From the NCBI GenBank assembly GCA_030824555.1, contig JAVBXK010000011.1:62001-126000 (forward strand): 64,000 bases of DNA. The letters are read 5' to 3'. Position numbers and translations under genes: made by a program. Numbering within the stretch: position 1 is the first letter of the stretch; every line of letters begins with the position of its first letter. Under the pieces are notes generated by a model. That model did no database searches, was not told where the DNA came from, and saw only the letters and a program-made list of their open reading frames with translations. This document shows, piece by piece, positions 1-10,323 of the stretch. The DNA comes from a bacterium (lineage in GTDB: Bacteria; Pseudomonadota; Gammaproteobacteria; Burkholderiales; Burkholderiaceae_C).

Positions 1-366
1 TTAGAGCCTCCAGAGAACTTGAATGGCCCAGCCGAGGCAACCCACGAGCCAGACGATGGTGAATACATGCAATGCAAGGCGAATGCCGGCGGGCTTGACG
101 TAGTCCATCCAGATGTCGCGTACGCCAACCCATGCGTGATAGAACAAGCCGATCAGCACCGAGAAAGTCAGGGTCTTCATCCACTGTGCGGCGAAGATGC
201 CTGCCCACGTCTCGTAGCCAATGGGGCCACTGGTCAACAGCAGCTTGGCCAGTACGATGAGTGTGAACAGGGCGATGAGGGCCGCAGTGGCGCGCTGAGC
301 CAGCCAGTCGCGCGTGCCGTAATGCGCGCCAACGACAACGCGCTTGGAGCCGTAATTGATAGCCAT
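1..366 (-). CDS. sdhD: Succinate dehydrogenase membrane anchor subunit SdhD
   Basis: Hydrophobic anchor subunit of respiratory complex II; with SdhC it binds heme b and ubiquinone and holds SdhAB on the cytoplasmic membrane. The 121-residue protein has three predicted membrane segments, at about 20-45, 60-80 and 95-118. The second carries the family-typical FYHAWVGVRDIWMDY stretch, whose His is the likely heme-side ligand. The length is normal for the family. It starts 26 bp after sdhC on the same strand, so the two are cotranscribed. sdhA and sdhB should follow beyond the left edge. The stop codon is at the very first base of the window, so the gene is complete. Confidence 0.95.
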   Translation of the reverse strand: MAINYGSKRVVVGAHYGTRDWLAQRATAALIALFTLIVLAKLLLTSGPIGYETWAGIFAAQWMKTLTFSVLIGLFYHAWVGVRDIWMDYVKPAGIRLALHVFTIVWLVGCLGWAIQVLWRL

Positions 367-392
367 GATGGTGTTTCCTTAGGTTTGGGTGC

Positions 393-824
393 TCAGTACA
401 ACCCGAACAGTTTTGCGCCCAGAATGGCGGTCAGACCAATGCTCAGCACCAGCACGGCATAGGCTGAGCTGGCACCGAATTCTTTGGTGACCGAATGCGT
501 GGCATCCATGTACAGATGGCGAACGCCAGCGATCAGGTGATGCAGGTAGGCCCAGATCAAGGCCAGTGCAACCAGCTTGATGAACCAGCCAGGCACGAAG
601 CCGATGCCTGCGCTGAAGGCTGAGGTGAAGCCTTCAAATGAGATTTCGGAGCTGAGGGACGAATCGAACATCCAGACGATGAACGGCATCAGCAGGAACA
701 TCATCAGCCCGCTGATGCGGTGCAGGATGGACACCCATCCGGCCGGGGGCAGGCGATAGGTGGTGAGGTCCGTGAAAGCGTTGATGTTGCGGAATTCGGG
801 CCGCGGTTTGTTCAACTGGGTCAT
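393..824 (-). CDS. sdhC: Succinate dehydrogenase cytochrome b556 subunit SdhC
   Basis: Larger membrane anchor of complex II. The 143-residue protein begins with a short cytoplasmic arm containing RPEFRNINAF, followed by three membrane spans. HRISGLMMF sits in the first span. HHLIAGVRHLYMDATHS in the second matches the HxxxGxRHLxxD heme and quinone signature of SdhC. It is the first gene of the sdhCD(AB) operon in this window; the promoter should lie in the 128 bp between it and the GntR gene. Nothing unusual was seen. Confidence 0.96.
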   Translation of the reverse strand: MTQLNKPRPEFRNINAFTDLTTYRLPPAGWVSILHRISGLMMFLLMPFIVWMFDSSLSSEISFEGFTSAFSAGIGFVPGWFIKLVALALIWAYLHHLIAGVRHLYMDATHSVTKEFGASSAYAVLVLSIGLTAILGAKLFGLY

Positions 825-952
825 GGGTTGTGCTTTCTTTTATCGAGAGATGTGGGATGTAACGCCCAGGTAACCTTGCAGGATAGCCCTCAAATTCTAT
901 TGCAACGCAGCATTCACGAAGCTTTCAAATCGGGCAAGTGGGCTCAGGTTTT

Positions 953-1762
953 TCAACTCAATTCGTTTTTGTAGTGGTGTGTGTCCGTTCGATATAGCCC
1001 GCGCCGCAATTCCATGGGCACGTCGTTGTAGGTGTAGGCGATGCGTTCCACGCTGAGCAGTGGGTGGCCGACGGGCACTGTCAGCAGTTCGGACATCTCG
1101 TCAGTGGCCGCAACAGCTTTGATTTTTTCGTCGGCGCGCACCATGCGCACACCGTACTCCCGCTCAAAGAAGGCGTACATCGGACCCTGGTCGGAAGAGA
1201 GCGCTTCAAGTGACAGGCCCTTGAATTGAGTGCCAGGCAGCCAGATGTCTTCAAGAATGGTGGCCGCGCCCTGCATGCTGAGCACACGCCTGACCAGTAT
1301 CACGGGGTCCGCGCTGCGTATGCCCAACAGGCGAGCAATTTCGGCCGTTGCACGCTGACGTTTGCATTCGATGATGGTGCGCTGTGCGGGGTTTTCCTCG
1401 CCAGCATCAGGCTGTAGTCGCAGAAACCGGTATTGAATGTGTCGTTCGGCATGGGTGGCCACATAGGTGCCTTTGCCTTGTCGACGCACCACCAGGTTTT
1501 CGGCTGCCAGCTCGTCAATGGCTTTGCGAACCGTGCCTTGGCTGACTTTGAACCGGGTGGCGAGCTCCTGCTCGCTGGGGATGACGTCGCCGGGTTTCCA
1601 CTCTCCCTCCTCCAGGCTGCGCAGGATCAGGTTCTTGATCTGCTGATACAGCGGGCTGAATGCAGGTGTGGCGCTGACAGCGGTCATGCCGCCCAAAGTC
1701 GGCACAACAGGTGCTGGGGTGGCCTGGACTGGCGGCTGCATGGGTGCGCTGAGTTGGCTCAT
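953..1762 (-). CDS. GntR-family transcriptional regulator (HutC/UTRA type)
   Basis: DNA-binding regulator, probably of the surrounding TCA-cycle genes. The N-terminal winged helix-turn-helix (about residues 40-105) contains PGDVIPSEQELATRF and SQGTVRKAIDEL followed by the QGKGTYVA wing. The rest is a UTRA effector domain. It lies between sdhC and divergent mdh, which supports local control. The ATG at 1762 was chosen over a TTG at 1777. The divergent region up to mdh contains a 12-bp perfect palindrome that is a good operator candidate. The effector is not evident from the sequence. Confidence 0.9.
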   Translation of the reverse strand: MSQLSAPMQPPVQATPAPVVPTLGGMTAVSATPAFSPLYQQIKNLILRSLEEGEWKPGDVIPSEQELATRFKVSQGTVRKAIDELAAENLVVRRQGKGTYVATHAERHIQYRFLRLQPDAGEENPAQRTIIECKRQRATAEIARLLGIRSADPVILVRRVLSMQGAATILEDIWLPGTQFKGLSLEALSSDQGPMYAFFEREYGVRMVRADEKIKAVAATDEMSELLTVPVGHPLLSVERIAYTYNDVPMELRRGLYRTDTHHYKNELS

Positions 1763-1779
1763 GATGTGTGTTAGCAATC

Positions 1780-1794
1780 ATATCTTATATAAGA
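1780..1794. promoter_or_regulatory. Palindromic operator candidate between GntR gene and mdh
   Basis: TCTTATATAAGA is a perfect 12-bp palindrome just upstream of the GntR start, within the divergent region leading to mdh. Read on the minus strand the extended form is GTCTTATATAAGAT. The identical 14-mer occurs upstream of the DUF3579 gene near 38.6 kb. The position fits autoregulation plus control of mdh; this is inferred from location and symmetry only. Confidence 0.6.
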
Positions 1795-1946
1795 CATAAG
1801 ACAAATTGACGAATCGGTTTCAGGCGGGGTACACTCGGAGTCGCTTAAGGGTTTTCCATGCATGGAACGCACGTTTCGCGGCATGGCCCCTTCAGGTTGT
1901 CTCTCGCACATCATTGTTTGCAAGTTCATCCATCGGAGTTATCACC

Positions 1947-2933
1947 ATGTCCAAGAAGCCTGTTCGCGTTGCTGTCACCGGTGCTGCCGGTCAAATCGGT
2001 TACGCCCTGTTGTTCCGTATCGCATCTGGCGAAATGCTGGGCAAAGACCAGCCCGTGATCCTCCAGTTGCTGGAAGTGCCCATGGAGAAAGCCCAGGAAG
2101 CGCTCAAGGGCGTGATCATGGAGTTGGAAGACTGCGCATTCCCTCTGTTGGCTGGCATCGAAGCGCACAGCGACCCCATGACTGCATTCAAAGACACCGA
2201 CTACGCCTTGTTGGTGGGTGCCCGTCCTCGCGGACCTGGCATGGAGCGTGCCGACCTGCTGGCTGCCAATGCTCAAATTTTCACAGCCCAAGGCAAAGCA
2301 CTGAACGCAGTGGCCAGCCGCAACGTCAAAGTGTTGGTGGTCGGTAACCCTGCCAACACCAATGCCTACATCGCCATGAAGTCGGCACCTGACCTGAAGC
2401 CTGGCAACTTTACCGCCATGCTGCGTTTGGACCACAACCGTGCTGCCAGCCAAATTGCAGCCAAGACTGGCAAGCCAGTGGCCGCCATCGAGAAGCTGGC
2501 TGTTTGGGGCAACCACTCTCCCACCATGTACGCCGATTACCGTTTCGCCACCATCGACGGCGTGTCGGTCAAAGAATCCATCAACGACGACGTGTGGAAC
2601 CGTGACGTGTTCCTGCCCACCGTTGGCAAGCGTGGCGCGGCCATCATTGCTGCACGCGGTGTGTCGTCTGCAGCATCCGCTGCCAACGCCGCCATTGACC
2701 ACATGCGTGACTGGGCCCTCGGCACCAATGGCAAGTGGGTCACCATGGGCATTCCTTCCAAGGGTGAGTACGGTATTCCTGCTGAAACCATGTTTGGCTA
2801 CCCTGTTACCTGCGAAGGTGGCGAATACACAATCGTCGAAGGTCTGCCAATTTGCGAGTTCTCACAGGAATGCATCAACAAGACCCTGAAAGAGCTGCAA
2901 GACGAGCAAGCTGGCGTTGCCCACTTGCTGTAA
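1947..2933 (+). CDS. mdh: Malate dehydrogenase
   Basis: NAD-dependent malate dehydrogenase, interconverting malate and oxaloacetate in the TCA cycle in the cytoplasm. The start at 1947 gives 328 residues beginning [21 protein letters not shown], which places the GxxGxxG nucleotide-binding loop in its usual position; the longer ORF upstream is a spurious extension. Other marks are the substrate-binding [14 protein letters not shown] segment and the catalytic His in WGNHSPTMY. The length fits the roughly 328-residue bacterial LDH-like MDH group. It is divergent from the GntR gene and followed 54 bp later by the CoA-lyase gene in the same direction. Confidence 0.97.
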   Translation: MSKKPVRVAVTGAAGQIGYALLFRIASGEMLGKDQPVILQLLEVPMEKAQEALKGVIMELEDCAFPLLAGIEAHSDPMTAFKDTDYALLVGARPRGPGMERADLLAANAQIFTAQGKALNAVASRNVKVLVVGNPANTNAYIAMKSAPDLKPGNFTAMLRLDHNRAASQIAAKTGKPVAAIEKLAVWGNHSPTMYADYRFATIDGVSVKESINDDVWNRDVFLPTVGKRGAAIIAARGVSSAASAANAAIDHMRDWALGTNGKWVTMGIPSKGEYGIPAETMFGYPVTCEGGEYTIVEGLPICEFSQECINKTLKELQDEQAGVAHLL

Positions 2934-2987
2934 CTCAGTTGTAACCAGTGCGCAGCCTTCTTCAGTATCAACCGTTCTGATCAGAGC

Positions 2988-3977
2988 GTGAACCATCCGC
3001 GCCACATCCTGCTGGGGGCTCAGGCATCGAGCCGAATGCTCCCGGTTTGTGACCACTACAGTGGTGTCGAGGTGCGGATGCGTAAAAGCCTGATCCTTCA
3101 ACGCGATCTGTTTGATGAATTCGGCGCATGTGTCGTCGATGTCACACTCGATTGCGAAGACGGTGCACCCGTCGGGGCTGAAGCTGAGCATGCTGCACTG
3201 GTTGCCGAGTTGTTGGCGGGTGCCGATACCCGCTGCCGTGTGGGTGTCCGCTTGCATGCTGTTGATCACCCCGCCTTCACGCAAGATGTGCAGACCATCG
3301 TCGGGCGTGCCGCGAAAGCTGGCTCGGTTGAGCCTGCCTACATCATGCTGCCCAAGGTCGAGTCCACCGCTTGCGTCGAGGTTGCTGTGGCCGCCATCGA
3401 TGCCGCAGGCGGCGGCGCGGTGCCTGTACATGTTTTGCTGGAGTCTCCTTTGGCGGTTCACCGGGCGCATGACATTGCAGCCCATCCTCGGGTGGAGTCG
3501 CTCAGCTTCGGGCTGATGGATTTCGTGTCTGCGCATGGTGGGGCCATACCCTCGTCCGGCATGGGGGTTGACGGTCAGTTTGCGCACCCTTTGGTGGTGC
3601 GTGCCAAACTGGAACTTGCAAGCGCTGCGCACGCCCATGGCAAGGTGCCTTCCCATTGTGTCGTGACCGAGTTTCGTGATCAGGATGCCTTGCGCGCAGC
3701 GGCACACAAGGCACGCGATCAGCTGGGTTACACACGGATGTGGAGCATCCATCCGGACCAGATCCGCACCATCGTGGATGTATTCGCCCCCGATGCGCGC
3801 GAAATTGAACTGGCTGCCCGCATCATCTGTGCGGCTGTTGGCAACGGTTGGGGCCCAGCCCAGGTGGATGGCACCTTGCACGACCGTGCCAGTTACCGTT
3901 ATTTCTGGCAGGTTCTTGAGCGCGCGCACCAGACTGGCCGCAGCCTGCCCGGCGAAGTTCGCCACTATTTTTCTTGA
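2988..3977 (+). CDS. HpcH/HpaI aldolase / citrate-lyase-beta-like CoA ester lyase
   Basis: TIM-barrel lyase of the CitE-like family, which cleaves or forms malyl-, citramalyl- or related CoA thioesters with Mg2+. The 329-residue product shows [10 protein letters not shown] (acidic metal ligand), MLPKVES, and [17 protein letters not shown] followed by [14 protein letters not shown], all family hallmarks. It starts with GTG. It sits between mdh and acnB, so it probably belongs to the TCA/2-methylcitrate-related operon. The exact acyl-CoA substrate cannot be read from the sequence. Confidence 0.85.
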   Translation: MNHPRHILLGAQASSRMLPVCDHYSGVEVRMRKSLILQRDLFDEFGACVVDVTLDCEDGAPVGAEAEHAALVAELLAGADTRCRVGVRLHAVDHPAFTQDVQTIVGRAAKAGSVEPAYIMLPKVESTACVEVAVAAIDAAGGGAVPVHVLLESPLAVHRAHDIAAHPRVESLSFGLMDFVSAHGGAIPSSGMGVDGQFAHPLVVRAKLELASAAHAHGKVPSHCVVTEFRDQDALRAAAHKARDQLGYTRMWSIHPDQIRTIVDVFAPDAREIELAARIICAAVGNGWGPAQVDGTLHDRASYRYFWQVLERAHQTGRSLPGEVRHYFS

Positions 3978-3994
3978 CAACGACTGGAGTCCCC

Positions 3995-6586
3995 ATGTTG
4001 ATAGCCTACCGTGAACATGCTGCCGAGCGCGCTGCGCTGGGTATCCCCCCTCTGCCACTGGATGCCAAGCAGGTTGAATCCCTGATCGAACTGATCAAGA
4101 ACCCTCCTGCTGGTGAAGATGCTTTCCTGCTGGACCTGTTGACGCACCGCGTGCCCCCAGGCGTGGACGATGCCGCCAAGGTCAAGGCCAGCTTCCTGGC
4201 TGCCGTTGCCCATGGTGACTTGACAGTCGCGCTGATCAGCAAGGCCAAAGCCACCGAGCTGCTGGGCACCATGGTGGGTGGCTACAACGTGCACCCCCTG
4301 ATCGAGCTGCTGGACGATGCCGAAGTGGCCGGTGTGGCCGCTGCTGCGCTCAAGAAAACCCTGCTGATGTTCGACTTCTTCAACGACGTCGTCGAAAAAG
4401 CCAAAGCAGGCAACGCCTTCGCCAAAGATGTGATGCAGAGCTGGGCCGATGCCGAGTGGTTCACCAGTCGCCCCGAAGTGCCGAAGAGCATCACTGTGAC
4501 CGTGTTCAAGGTGCCTGGCGAGACCAACACCGACGACCTGTCGCCTGCGCCCGATGCCTGGAGCCGCCCCGACATTCCGCTGCACTACCTGGCCATGCTC
4601 AAAAACACCCGTCCCGACGCGGCTTTCAAGCCCGAAGAAGACGGCAAGCGCGGCCCCATGCAGTTCATTGAAGACCTGAAGAAAAAGGGCAACCTCGTGG
4701 CCTACGTGGGCGACGTGGTGGGCACCGGCTCCAGCCGCAAATCGGCCACCAACAGCGTGATCTGGGCCACCGGCCAGGACATCCCGTTTGTGCCTAACAA
4801 GCGTTTCGGTGGTGTGACCCTGGGTGGCAAAATTGCCCCCATCTTCTTCAACACCCAGGAAGACTCTGGCTCCCTGCCCATCGAAGTGGACGTGACCAAG
4901 CTGGAAATGGGTGACGTGATCGACGTGCTGCCCTACGACGGCAAAATCGTTCGCAACGGCGAAACCGTGGTTGAGTTCAAGCTGAAAAGCGATGTGCTGT
5001 TTGACGAAGTGCGCGCCGGTGGCCGTATCAACCTGATCATTGGCCGCAGCCTGACCGCCAAGGCCCGCGAGTTCCTGGGTCTGCCTGCCTCCACCCTGTT
5101 CCGTCTGCCCTCCGAACCCACCGCTACCAAGGCCGGTTTCACACTGGCACAGAAGATGGTTGGCCGCGCCGTCGGTCTGCCAGAAGGTCAGGGCGTGCGC
5201 CCCGGTACCTACTGTGAACCCAAAATGACGACCGTGGGCAGCCAGGACACCACTGGCCCCATGACCCGCGACGAGCTGAAAGATCTGGCTTGCCTGGGCT
5301 TCAGCGCCGATCTGGTGATGCAGTCTTTCTGCCACACAGCGGCCTATCCCAAGCCAGTGGACGTGAAAACCCACCGCGAACTGCCCAAGTTCATCAGCAG
5401 CCGTGGCGGCGTGGCCCTGCGCCCCGGTGACGGCGTGATCCACAGCTGGCTCAACCGCCTGCTGCTGCCTGACACCGTCGGCACCGGCGGTGACAGCCAC
5501 ACCCGCTTCCCTATCGGCATCAGCTTCCCAGCGGGTTCCGGACTAGTCGCTTTCGGTGCCGCCACGGGTGTGATGCCCCTGGACATGCCTGAGTCCGTGC
5601 TGGTGCGCTTCAAAGGCGAAATGCAGCCCGGCATCACCCTGCGTGACCTGGTGCACGCCATCCCGCTGTACGCCATCCGCGCCGGTCTGCTGACCGTGGC
5701 CAAAGCGGGCAAGAAAAACGTGTTCTCCGGTCGCATCCTGGAAATCGAAGGTCTGCCTAACCTGAAGGTTGAGCAAGCGTTCGAATTGTCCGATGCCTCC
5801 GCCGAGCGTTCTGCCGCCGGTTGTACCGTCAAGCTCAACCCCGAGCCAGTCAAGGAATACCTCACCAGCAACATCGTGCTGATGAAGAACATGATTGCCG
5901 ATGGTTACGCTGATGCCCGCACCCTGGCACGCCGCATCGAGAAGGTCGAAGCCTGGTTGGCCAATCCCAGCTTGCTCGAAGCCGATAAGGATGCCGAATA
6001 CGCAGCCGTGATCGAAATCGACTTGGCTGAGCTGACCGAACCCGTGCTGTGCTGTCCCAACGACCCTGATGATGCCAAGCTGCTGAGCGATGTGGCTGGC
6101 ACCAAAATCGACGAGGTGTTCATTGGTTCTTGCATGACCAACATCGGTCATTTCCGTGCAGCGTCCAATCTGCTGGCTGGCAAGCGTGACATCCCCGTCA
6201 AGCTGTGGCTGGCACCGCCGACCAAGATGGACGCACAGGAGCTGACCCGTGAAGGCCACTACGGCGTGTTCGGTGCGGCCGGTGCACGCACCGAAATGCC
6301 CGGTTGCTCGCTGTGCATGGGCAACCAGGCGCAAGTGCGCGAAGGTGCGACCGTGGTGTCCACCTCCACCCGTAACTTCCCCAACCGCTTGGGTAAAAAC
6401 ACCAACGTGTACCTGGCCTCTGCCGAGCTGGCTGCCATTGCGTCCAAAATTGGCCGTATCCCCACCGTGGCCGAGTACCAGGCCGACATGGCTGGCCTGA
6501 ACAAGGACAGCAGCAAGGTCTACCAATACCTGAACTTTGACCAGATTGAGGAATACGCGGACATTGCCAAGGGCGTGACCGCCTGA
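3995..6586 (+). CDS. acnB: Bifunctional aconitate hydratase 2 / 2-methylisocitrate dehydratase
   Basis: Fe-S dehydratase that isomerises citrate and isocitrate through cis-aconitate and can act on 2-methyl-cis-aconitate. The ATG at 3995 is preceded by GGAG at good spacing and yields 863 residues, close to the usual AcnB length. The protein starts with the AcnB HEAT-like domain ([16 protein letters not shown]). The swivel domain carries [24 protein letters not shown]. Cluster cysteines lie in QSFCHT and in the C-terminal GCSLCMGNQ. It starts 17 bp after the CoA-lyase gene and ends before a strong terminator. Confidence 0.97.
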   Translation: MLIAYREHAAERAALGIPPLPLDAKQVESLIELIKNPPAGEDAFLLDLLTHRVPPGVDDAAKVKASFLAAVAHGDLTVALISKAKATELLGTMVGGYNVHPLIELLDDAEVAGVAAAALKKTLLMFDFFNDVVEKAKAGNAFAKDVMQSWADAEWFTSRPEVPKSITVTVFKVPGETNTDDLSPAPDAWSRPDIPLHYLAMLKNTRPDAAFKPEEDGKRGPMQFIEDLKKKGNLVAYVGDVVGTGSSRKSATNSVIWATGQDIPFVPNKRFGGVTLGGKIAPIFFNTQEDSGSLPIEVDVTKLEMGDVIDVLPYDGKIVRNGETVVEFKLKSDVLFDEVRAGGRINLIIGRSLTAKAREFLGLPASTLFRLPSEPTATKAGFTLAQKMVGRAVGLPEGQGVRPGTYCEPKMTTVGSQDTTGPMTRDELKDLACLGFSADLVMQSFCHTAAYPKPVDVKTHRELPKFISSRGGVALRPGDGVIHSWLNRLLLPDTVGTGGDSHTRFPIGISFPAGSGLVAFGAATGVMPLDMPESVLVRFKGEMQPGITLRDLVHAIPLYAIRAGLLTVAKAGKKNVFSGRILEIEGLPNLKVEQAFELSDASAERSAAGCTVKLNPEPVKEYLTSNIVLMKNMIADGYADARTLARRIEKVEAWLANPSLLEADKDAEYAAVIEIDLAELTEPVLCCPNDPDDAKLLSDVAGTKIDEVFIGSCMTNIGHFRAASNLLAGKRDIPVKLWLAPPTKMDAQELTREGHYGVFGAAGARTEMPGCSLCMGNQAQVREGATVVSTSTRNFPNRLGKNTNVYLASAELAAIASKIGRIPTVAEYQADMAGLNKDSSKVYQYLNFDQIEEYADIAKGVTA

Positions 6587-6607
6587 TCGCTGTCCAGCGG
6601 TTCAGAC

Positions 6608-6632
6608 AAAGCCACCTTCGGGTGGCTTTTTT
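6608..6632 (+). terminator. Rho-independent terminator after acnB
   Basis: AAAGCCACC-TTCG-GGTGGCTTT followed by a T run forms a nine-pair stem with a stable UUCG-type tetraloop, 21 bp after the acnB stop. It closes the mdh-lyase-acnB transcription unit. Confidence 0.93.
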
Positions 6633-6705
6633 CATGTGCGCTGCAGGTGCAATGGGTTGAAACACGTATTCCCTGACCAAGTGTTTTCGGTTCCACTGCA
6701 TCACC

Positions 6706-7326
6706 ATGAAGCTTTACACCAGCCCCCGTGCACCCAACCCCCGCCGTGTCATGATGTTCATGGCCGAAAAAGGCATTACCGACATCGCGTTGGTAACCGT
6801 TGACATCAACGCGCAAGCGCACAAGGCCGATGCATTTCGCGCCATCAACCCCCTTACCACGGTCCCCGTGCTGGAGCTGGAAGATGGCCGAGTGCTGTCG
6901 GAAAGCCGCGCCATTTGCACATGGCTTGAAGGCCGGTTTCCCGACTGCAACCTGATGGGGATCGACGCTGAAGAACGTGCCTTCATAGAGATGGCTGATC
7001 GCCGCGCCGAGTGGTACCTGCTGGTGCCCATTGCCCAGGTCATTCGCCACACGCACCCTGGCCTTGCTCCTCTGGAGCAGCCCCAGTTCCCTGACTATGG
7101 GCAAGCTCAAACAGCAAAGGTACGTGATTACGCAGCGCGATTCGATACCTTGCTTGACAGGCAGCCGTGGATGGCCGGCGATCGGTTCACCATTGCAGAC
7201 ATCACGGCATTTTGTGCACTTGAATTTGCCAAGCTCATGAAGTTCAGTCCCAAGGCCGAGGGCCTGATGGCACTGCAGGCTTGGCGCGACCGCGTGGCTG
7301 CCCGCCCCAGCGCAGTGGCAGTCTGA
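6706..7326 (+). CDS. Glutathione S-transferase family protein
   Basis: Cytosolic glutathione-transferase-fold protein of 206 residues. The N-terminal thioredoxin-like domain (1-80) starts MKLYTSPRAPNPRRVM and contains the cis-Pro region INPLTTVPVLELEDG and the SESRAICTWLE glutathione-contact motif. The C-terminal all-alpha domain includes GDRFTIADITAFCALEFA, the conserved N-capping box. Single gene, with the acnB terminator upstream and a convergent chemoreceptor gene downstream. The substrate is unknown. Confidence 0.9.
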   Translation: MKLYTSPRAPNPRRVMMFMAEKGITDIALVTVDINAQAHKADAFRAINPLTTVPVLELEDGRVLSESRAICTWLEGRFPDCNLMGIDAEERAFIEMADRRAEWYLLVPIAQVIRHTHPGLAPLEQPQFPDYGQAQTAKVRDYAARFDTLLDRQPWMAGDRFTIADITAFCALEFAKLMKFSPKAEGLMALQAWRDRVAARPSAVAV

Positions 7327-7385
7327 CGCTCACTGCCCTACTCAAGCCGCGCCCTGAGGCGCGGCGGGCGTTGGCCGAGGCCTCA

Positions 7386-8924
7386 TCAGGCCGATTCGAC
7401 CTTGAACGTGTGCACCAGTTTTTCGAGGTGACCGGCTTGGTCTTGCAGAGACTGTGCAGCGGCTGCAGCCTGCTCCACCAACGCAGCGTTTTGCTGCGTG
7501 ACATCGTTCATTTCACCGATGGCCATGTTCACCCGCTCGATGCCTTGCGTCTGTTCGGCGCTTGCCTGGGCAATTTCACTCACGATGGCTGACACGTTGC
7601 GGATGCTGTCCACTACTTCAGTCATGGTGGCACCCGCCTGGTGCACCAGTGAACTGCCTGCGCTGATTCTGTCGACCGAGTCGCCAATCAGCGTTTTGAT
7701 TTCCTGTGCGGCTGCTGCCGAGCGCTGAGCCAGGCTGCGCACCTCTTGCGCCACCACCGCGAAACCACGGCCCTGTTCACCAGCGCGGGCCGCCTCCACC
7801 GCGGCATTCAGCGCCAGGATGTTGGTCTGGAAGGCAATGCCGTCGATCACACTGATGATGTCAGCAATGCGGCGCGACGATGCGTTGATGGAGTCCATGG
7901 TGCTGACCACTTGCGACACCACCCCACCTGCACGCTCCGCCACCCCTGAGGCTGACACAGCCAGTTCGCTTGCGTTGCGGGCACTGTCTGCACTCTGGTT
8001 CACACCCGTTGTCAGTTGTTGCATGGAGGCGGCGGTGCGCTCCAGGCTGTCAGCTTGCAACTCGGTTCGCGACGACAGGTCGCTGTTGCCGCGTGCGATG
8101 TCACCAGAGGCACCGTAAATGGCCTCGGTGCCTGTGCGCACCTGCCCCACCGTCTGGGCGAGGCTGCTCTTCATGTCCTGCAGGGCTTGCTGCAGCTCAC
8201 CGATTTCGTTGTTGGAAGTGACCTTGATGTTGTGTGTCAGGTCGCCCGCTGCAATGGCCCGGGCAGCAGCTACGCCCGATTCAAGCGGATGCGTTACCAC
8301 GCGACTGATGAACGGGTAGATCAGCCCCAGCACAGGAATGGCTGTGATGAATGCGACCAGAATGGACTTCCAGCGCTGACTGACCTGTTCTGCATTGATC
8401 TTGTCCAGTGACACCTTCATGCTGACCACGCCCAACACGCTTTTTTCAGGCACCTGGTGGCACATCAGGCAGTTTTTGCCCAGGTAATCGGGCAATGCCA
8501 GGGTAGGGCGCACAGCTCGCAGGTATTCCCCTTTGGCATCGGAATCAACAAAGAACACCTCTTGCCCGGTTTCCATCACCTTCTGCTCGATGGCATCGCC
8601 TTTGGTGTCGTCATGTGCGGTGCCTGGACCGAAGGTGTCACTGACGGCCTTGCCGCGGATGACCTTCACATCGCGAATCGAACCCAATTGCTTGATCTGA
8701 TCCAGAAACACATGGCGCTCGCTGACCGTGCCTGTCACCATCATGCCGGTCAGACCGGCCATGGTGGCATCGTGCATGCTCAGCGAAAACTCTTTCGCCT
8801 GCTGCAATGCTGACTCACGGTAGACATAACTTTGCCAGATGATCACCCCCGTCCACACCACCACCAGTGCAATGGCAATGGTGGTGAGGAACTGCATCCA
8901 GATTTTGATTTTGGCGATACGCAT
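7386..8924 (-). CDS. Methyl-accepting chemotaxis protein with periplasmic c-type heme motif
   Basis: Transmembrane chemoreceptor of about 512 residues from the ATG at 8924, which has AAGGA upstream; the longer ORF start is less likely. Order: membrane span near 10-30; periplasmic sensor with [11 protein letters not shown] (CxxCH, covalent heme c) followed by [11 protein letters not shown]; second span; HAMP; and a C-terminal signalling hairpin with the highly conserved [21 protein letters not shown]. The sensor resembles the DUF3365/Tll0287-like heme domain, suggesting redox, NO or O2 sensing. No NWETF-like methyltransferase tether is seen at the C terminus. Confidence 0.93.
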   Translation of the reverse strand: MRIAKIKIWMQFLTTIAIALVVVWTGVIIWQSYVYRESALQQAKEFSLSMHDATMAGLTGMMVTGTVSERHVFLDQIKQLGSIRDVKVIRGKAVSDTFGPGTAHDDTKGDAIEQKVMETGQEVFFVDSDAKGEYLRAVRPTLALPDYLGKNCLMCHQVPEKSVLGVVSMKVSLDKINAEQVSQRWKSILVAFITAIPVLGLIYPFISRVVTHPLESGVAAARAIAAGDLTHNIKVTSNNEIGELQQALQDMKSSLAQTVGQVRTGTEAIYGASGDIARGNSDLSSRTELQADSLERTAASMQQLTTGVNQSADSARNASELAVSASGVAERAGGVVSQVVSTMDSINASSRRIADIISVIDGIAFQTNILALNAAVEAARAGEQGRGFAVVAQEVRSLAQRSAAAAQEIKTLIGDSVDRISAGSSLVHQAGATMTEVVDSIRNVSAIVSEIAQASAEQTQGIERVNMAIGEMNDVTQQNAALVEQAAAAAQSLQDQAGHLEKLVHTFKVESA

Positions 8925-9112
8925 CGGGGATCCTTGATGTGGCGTCAGCTGGCCCAGTGGGGCATTGAGATCGATTCTCGGTGCAAGTGGCTTCATTATT
9001 CAATTGAACAGCCCTGTTCTGGTGTGGTTTTTCAGCCCAGGTTGCGTTTCGTCAATCGGAATGGGTTCTTGCGTACGTGCCTGATTTGTCTGCTGCGCAT
9101 CTATCATGTGCC

Positions 9113-9574
9113 ATGCCCGGTCCCCGCTTCCTGCACCAGTTGCCACCAGAACCAACTCACCACGCTTGTCTGCTTGATGAGCGCGATGTGGTGTTCAGTG
9201 CCATCCGTGCCCAGGGTGCGGGTGGGCAAAACGTGAACAAAGTGTCCAGTGCGGTGCATGCCAGGCTCGACGTGCGGGCGTCTGCATTGCCCGACGACAT
9301 CAAGGCGCGCCTGCTGGTGCTGCCAGACCACCGCATCACGGCCGAGGGTGTGGTGGTGATCAAAGCGCAGGTGCACCGCAGCCAGGAACTCAACCGGGCC
9401 GATGCGCTGGCCCGGCTTCAGGCACTGGTGGACAGTGTGGCGCAGCCACCACGCCGCCGCAAACCCACCCGCCCCACGCTGGCATCCAAGCAGCGGCGGC
9501 TGCAGGGCAAAACACAGCGTGGGCAGCTCAAGCGTCTGCGAGGTGGGTTACCGGGTTCTTCGGCGGGCGACTGA
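9113..9574 (+). CDS. arfB: Peptidyl-tRNA hydrolase ArfB-like (class I release-factor domain)
   Basis: Codon-independent release factor that rescues stalled ribosomes by hydrolysing peptidyl-tRNA. The catalytic GGQ is in RAQGAGGQNVNKVSSAV. The C-terminal tail is basic (RRRKPTRPTLASKQRRLQGKTQRGQLKRLRG), as needed to enter the empty mRNA channel. The stop-codon-reading domain of RF1/RF2 is absent. About 153 residues from ATG 9113, slightly longer than the usual roughly 140; an in-frame upstream start at 9077 exists but would add an atypical leader. Confidence 0.9.
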   Translation: MPGPRFLHQLPPEPTHHACLLDERDVVFSAIRAQGAGGQNVNKVSSAVHARLDVRASALPDDIKARLLVLPDHRITAEGVVVIKAQVHRSQELNRADALARLQALVDSVAQPPRRRKPTRPTLASKQRRLQGKTQRGQLKRLRGGLPGSSAGD

Positions 9575-9807
9575 TTCAGGCTGTTTCATGCCAAGCTCAG
9601 CAGAGCTGATCGCTGTGTTGTGCGGGCACTCTTCACGGCTGTGTGCAGGAATGCACAACGTACACACGGGTTGCTGACCGCTTGCCGCGTTTCCAAGTGT
9701 GGCGTCACTATGATCGGGCAGCATTCAATGCTGTGCCACGTCGTGATCACCCATCGGTGGTGTCGGCGGGCACATTCCACGCCACTCAACCACGATCGGA
9801 GCGCCTC

Positions 9808-10200
9808 ATGGGACTTTTCAGCAACATCCTTGAAAAACTCGGCATGGGTACTGCCCACGCCGCACCTGTGCCAGCGCTTGACCCAGCGACTGCCACGTCA
9901 CCGGTTGTCACGGCCCCTGCCGCAGTTGCGTCCATCACCATGGTGGATGTGGTAGAGCAAATGGAAGCCCGCGCGGCGGCCAACTCGCAAAAGCTGAACT
10001 GGCGCACGTCTATCGTTGACCTGCTGAAGCTGCTTGACATCGACAGCAGCCTGGCTGCCCGCAAGGCGTTGGCCACCGAGTTGTATTGCCCCGATGAACT
10101 GATGGCCGACTCAGCCCAGATGAACATGTGGCTGCACAAGAACGTGCTGGCGCACATTGCGGCCAATGGTGGAAACGTTCCCCAGGAACTGCTCGACTGA
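9808..10200 (+). CDS. DUF3597 domain protein
   Basis: Small soluble protein of unknown function, 130 residues from ATG 9808. MGLFSNILEKLG is followed by an Ala/Pro-rich linker (about 15-45) and then a conserved helical C-terminal domain (VDVVEQMEARAAANSQKLNWRTSIVDLLKLLDIDSS...LNMWLHKNVLAHIAANGG) that matches the DUF3597 / LysM-associated small domain. No signal peptide and no membrane span. It lies alone 123 bp before the ATPase-PIN-ligase unit on the same strand. The longer ORF start at 9643 is not supported. Confidence 0.8.
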   Translation: MGLFSNILEKLGMGTAHAAPVPALDPATATSPVVTAPAAVASITMVDVVEQMEARAAANSQKLNWRTSIVDLLKLLDIDSSLAARKALATELYCPDELMADSAQMNMWLHKNVLAHIAANGGNVPQELLD

Positions 10201-10323
10201 CACAGCCGGGTCGGCTCTTGACAGGGCCTGTGCGCGGCACTGACTGGCTACACAGCAAACCCAGGTGGTTGCCCGCGGCGTGAATGACCTCGGGAGGGCC
10301 GCCGCTTGGTCATTCACAACGAC

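Noticed and set aside
3965-5500. 511-residue minus-strand ORF opposite acnB
   Set aside because: Lies entirely antisense to a confidently identified aconitase; composition (His/Gln/Gly-rich) is the usual mirror of high-GC codon bias.
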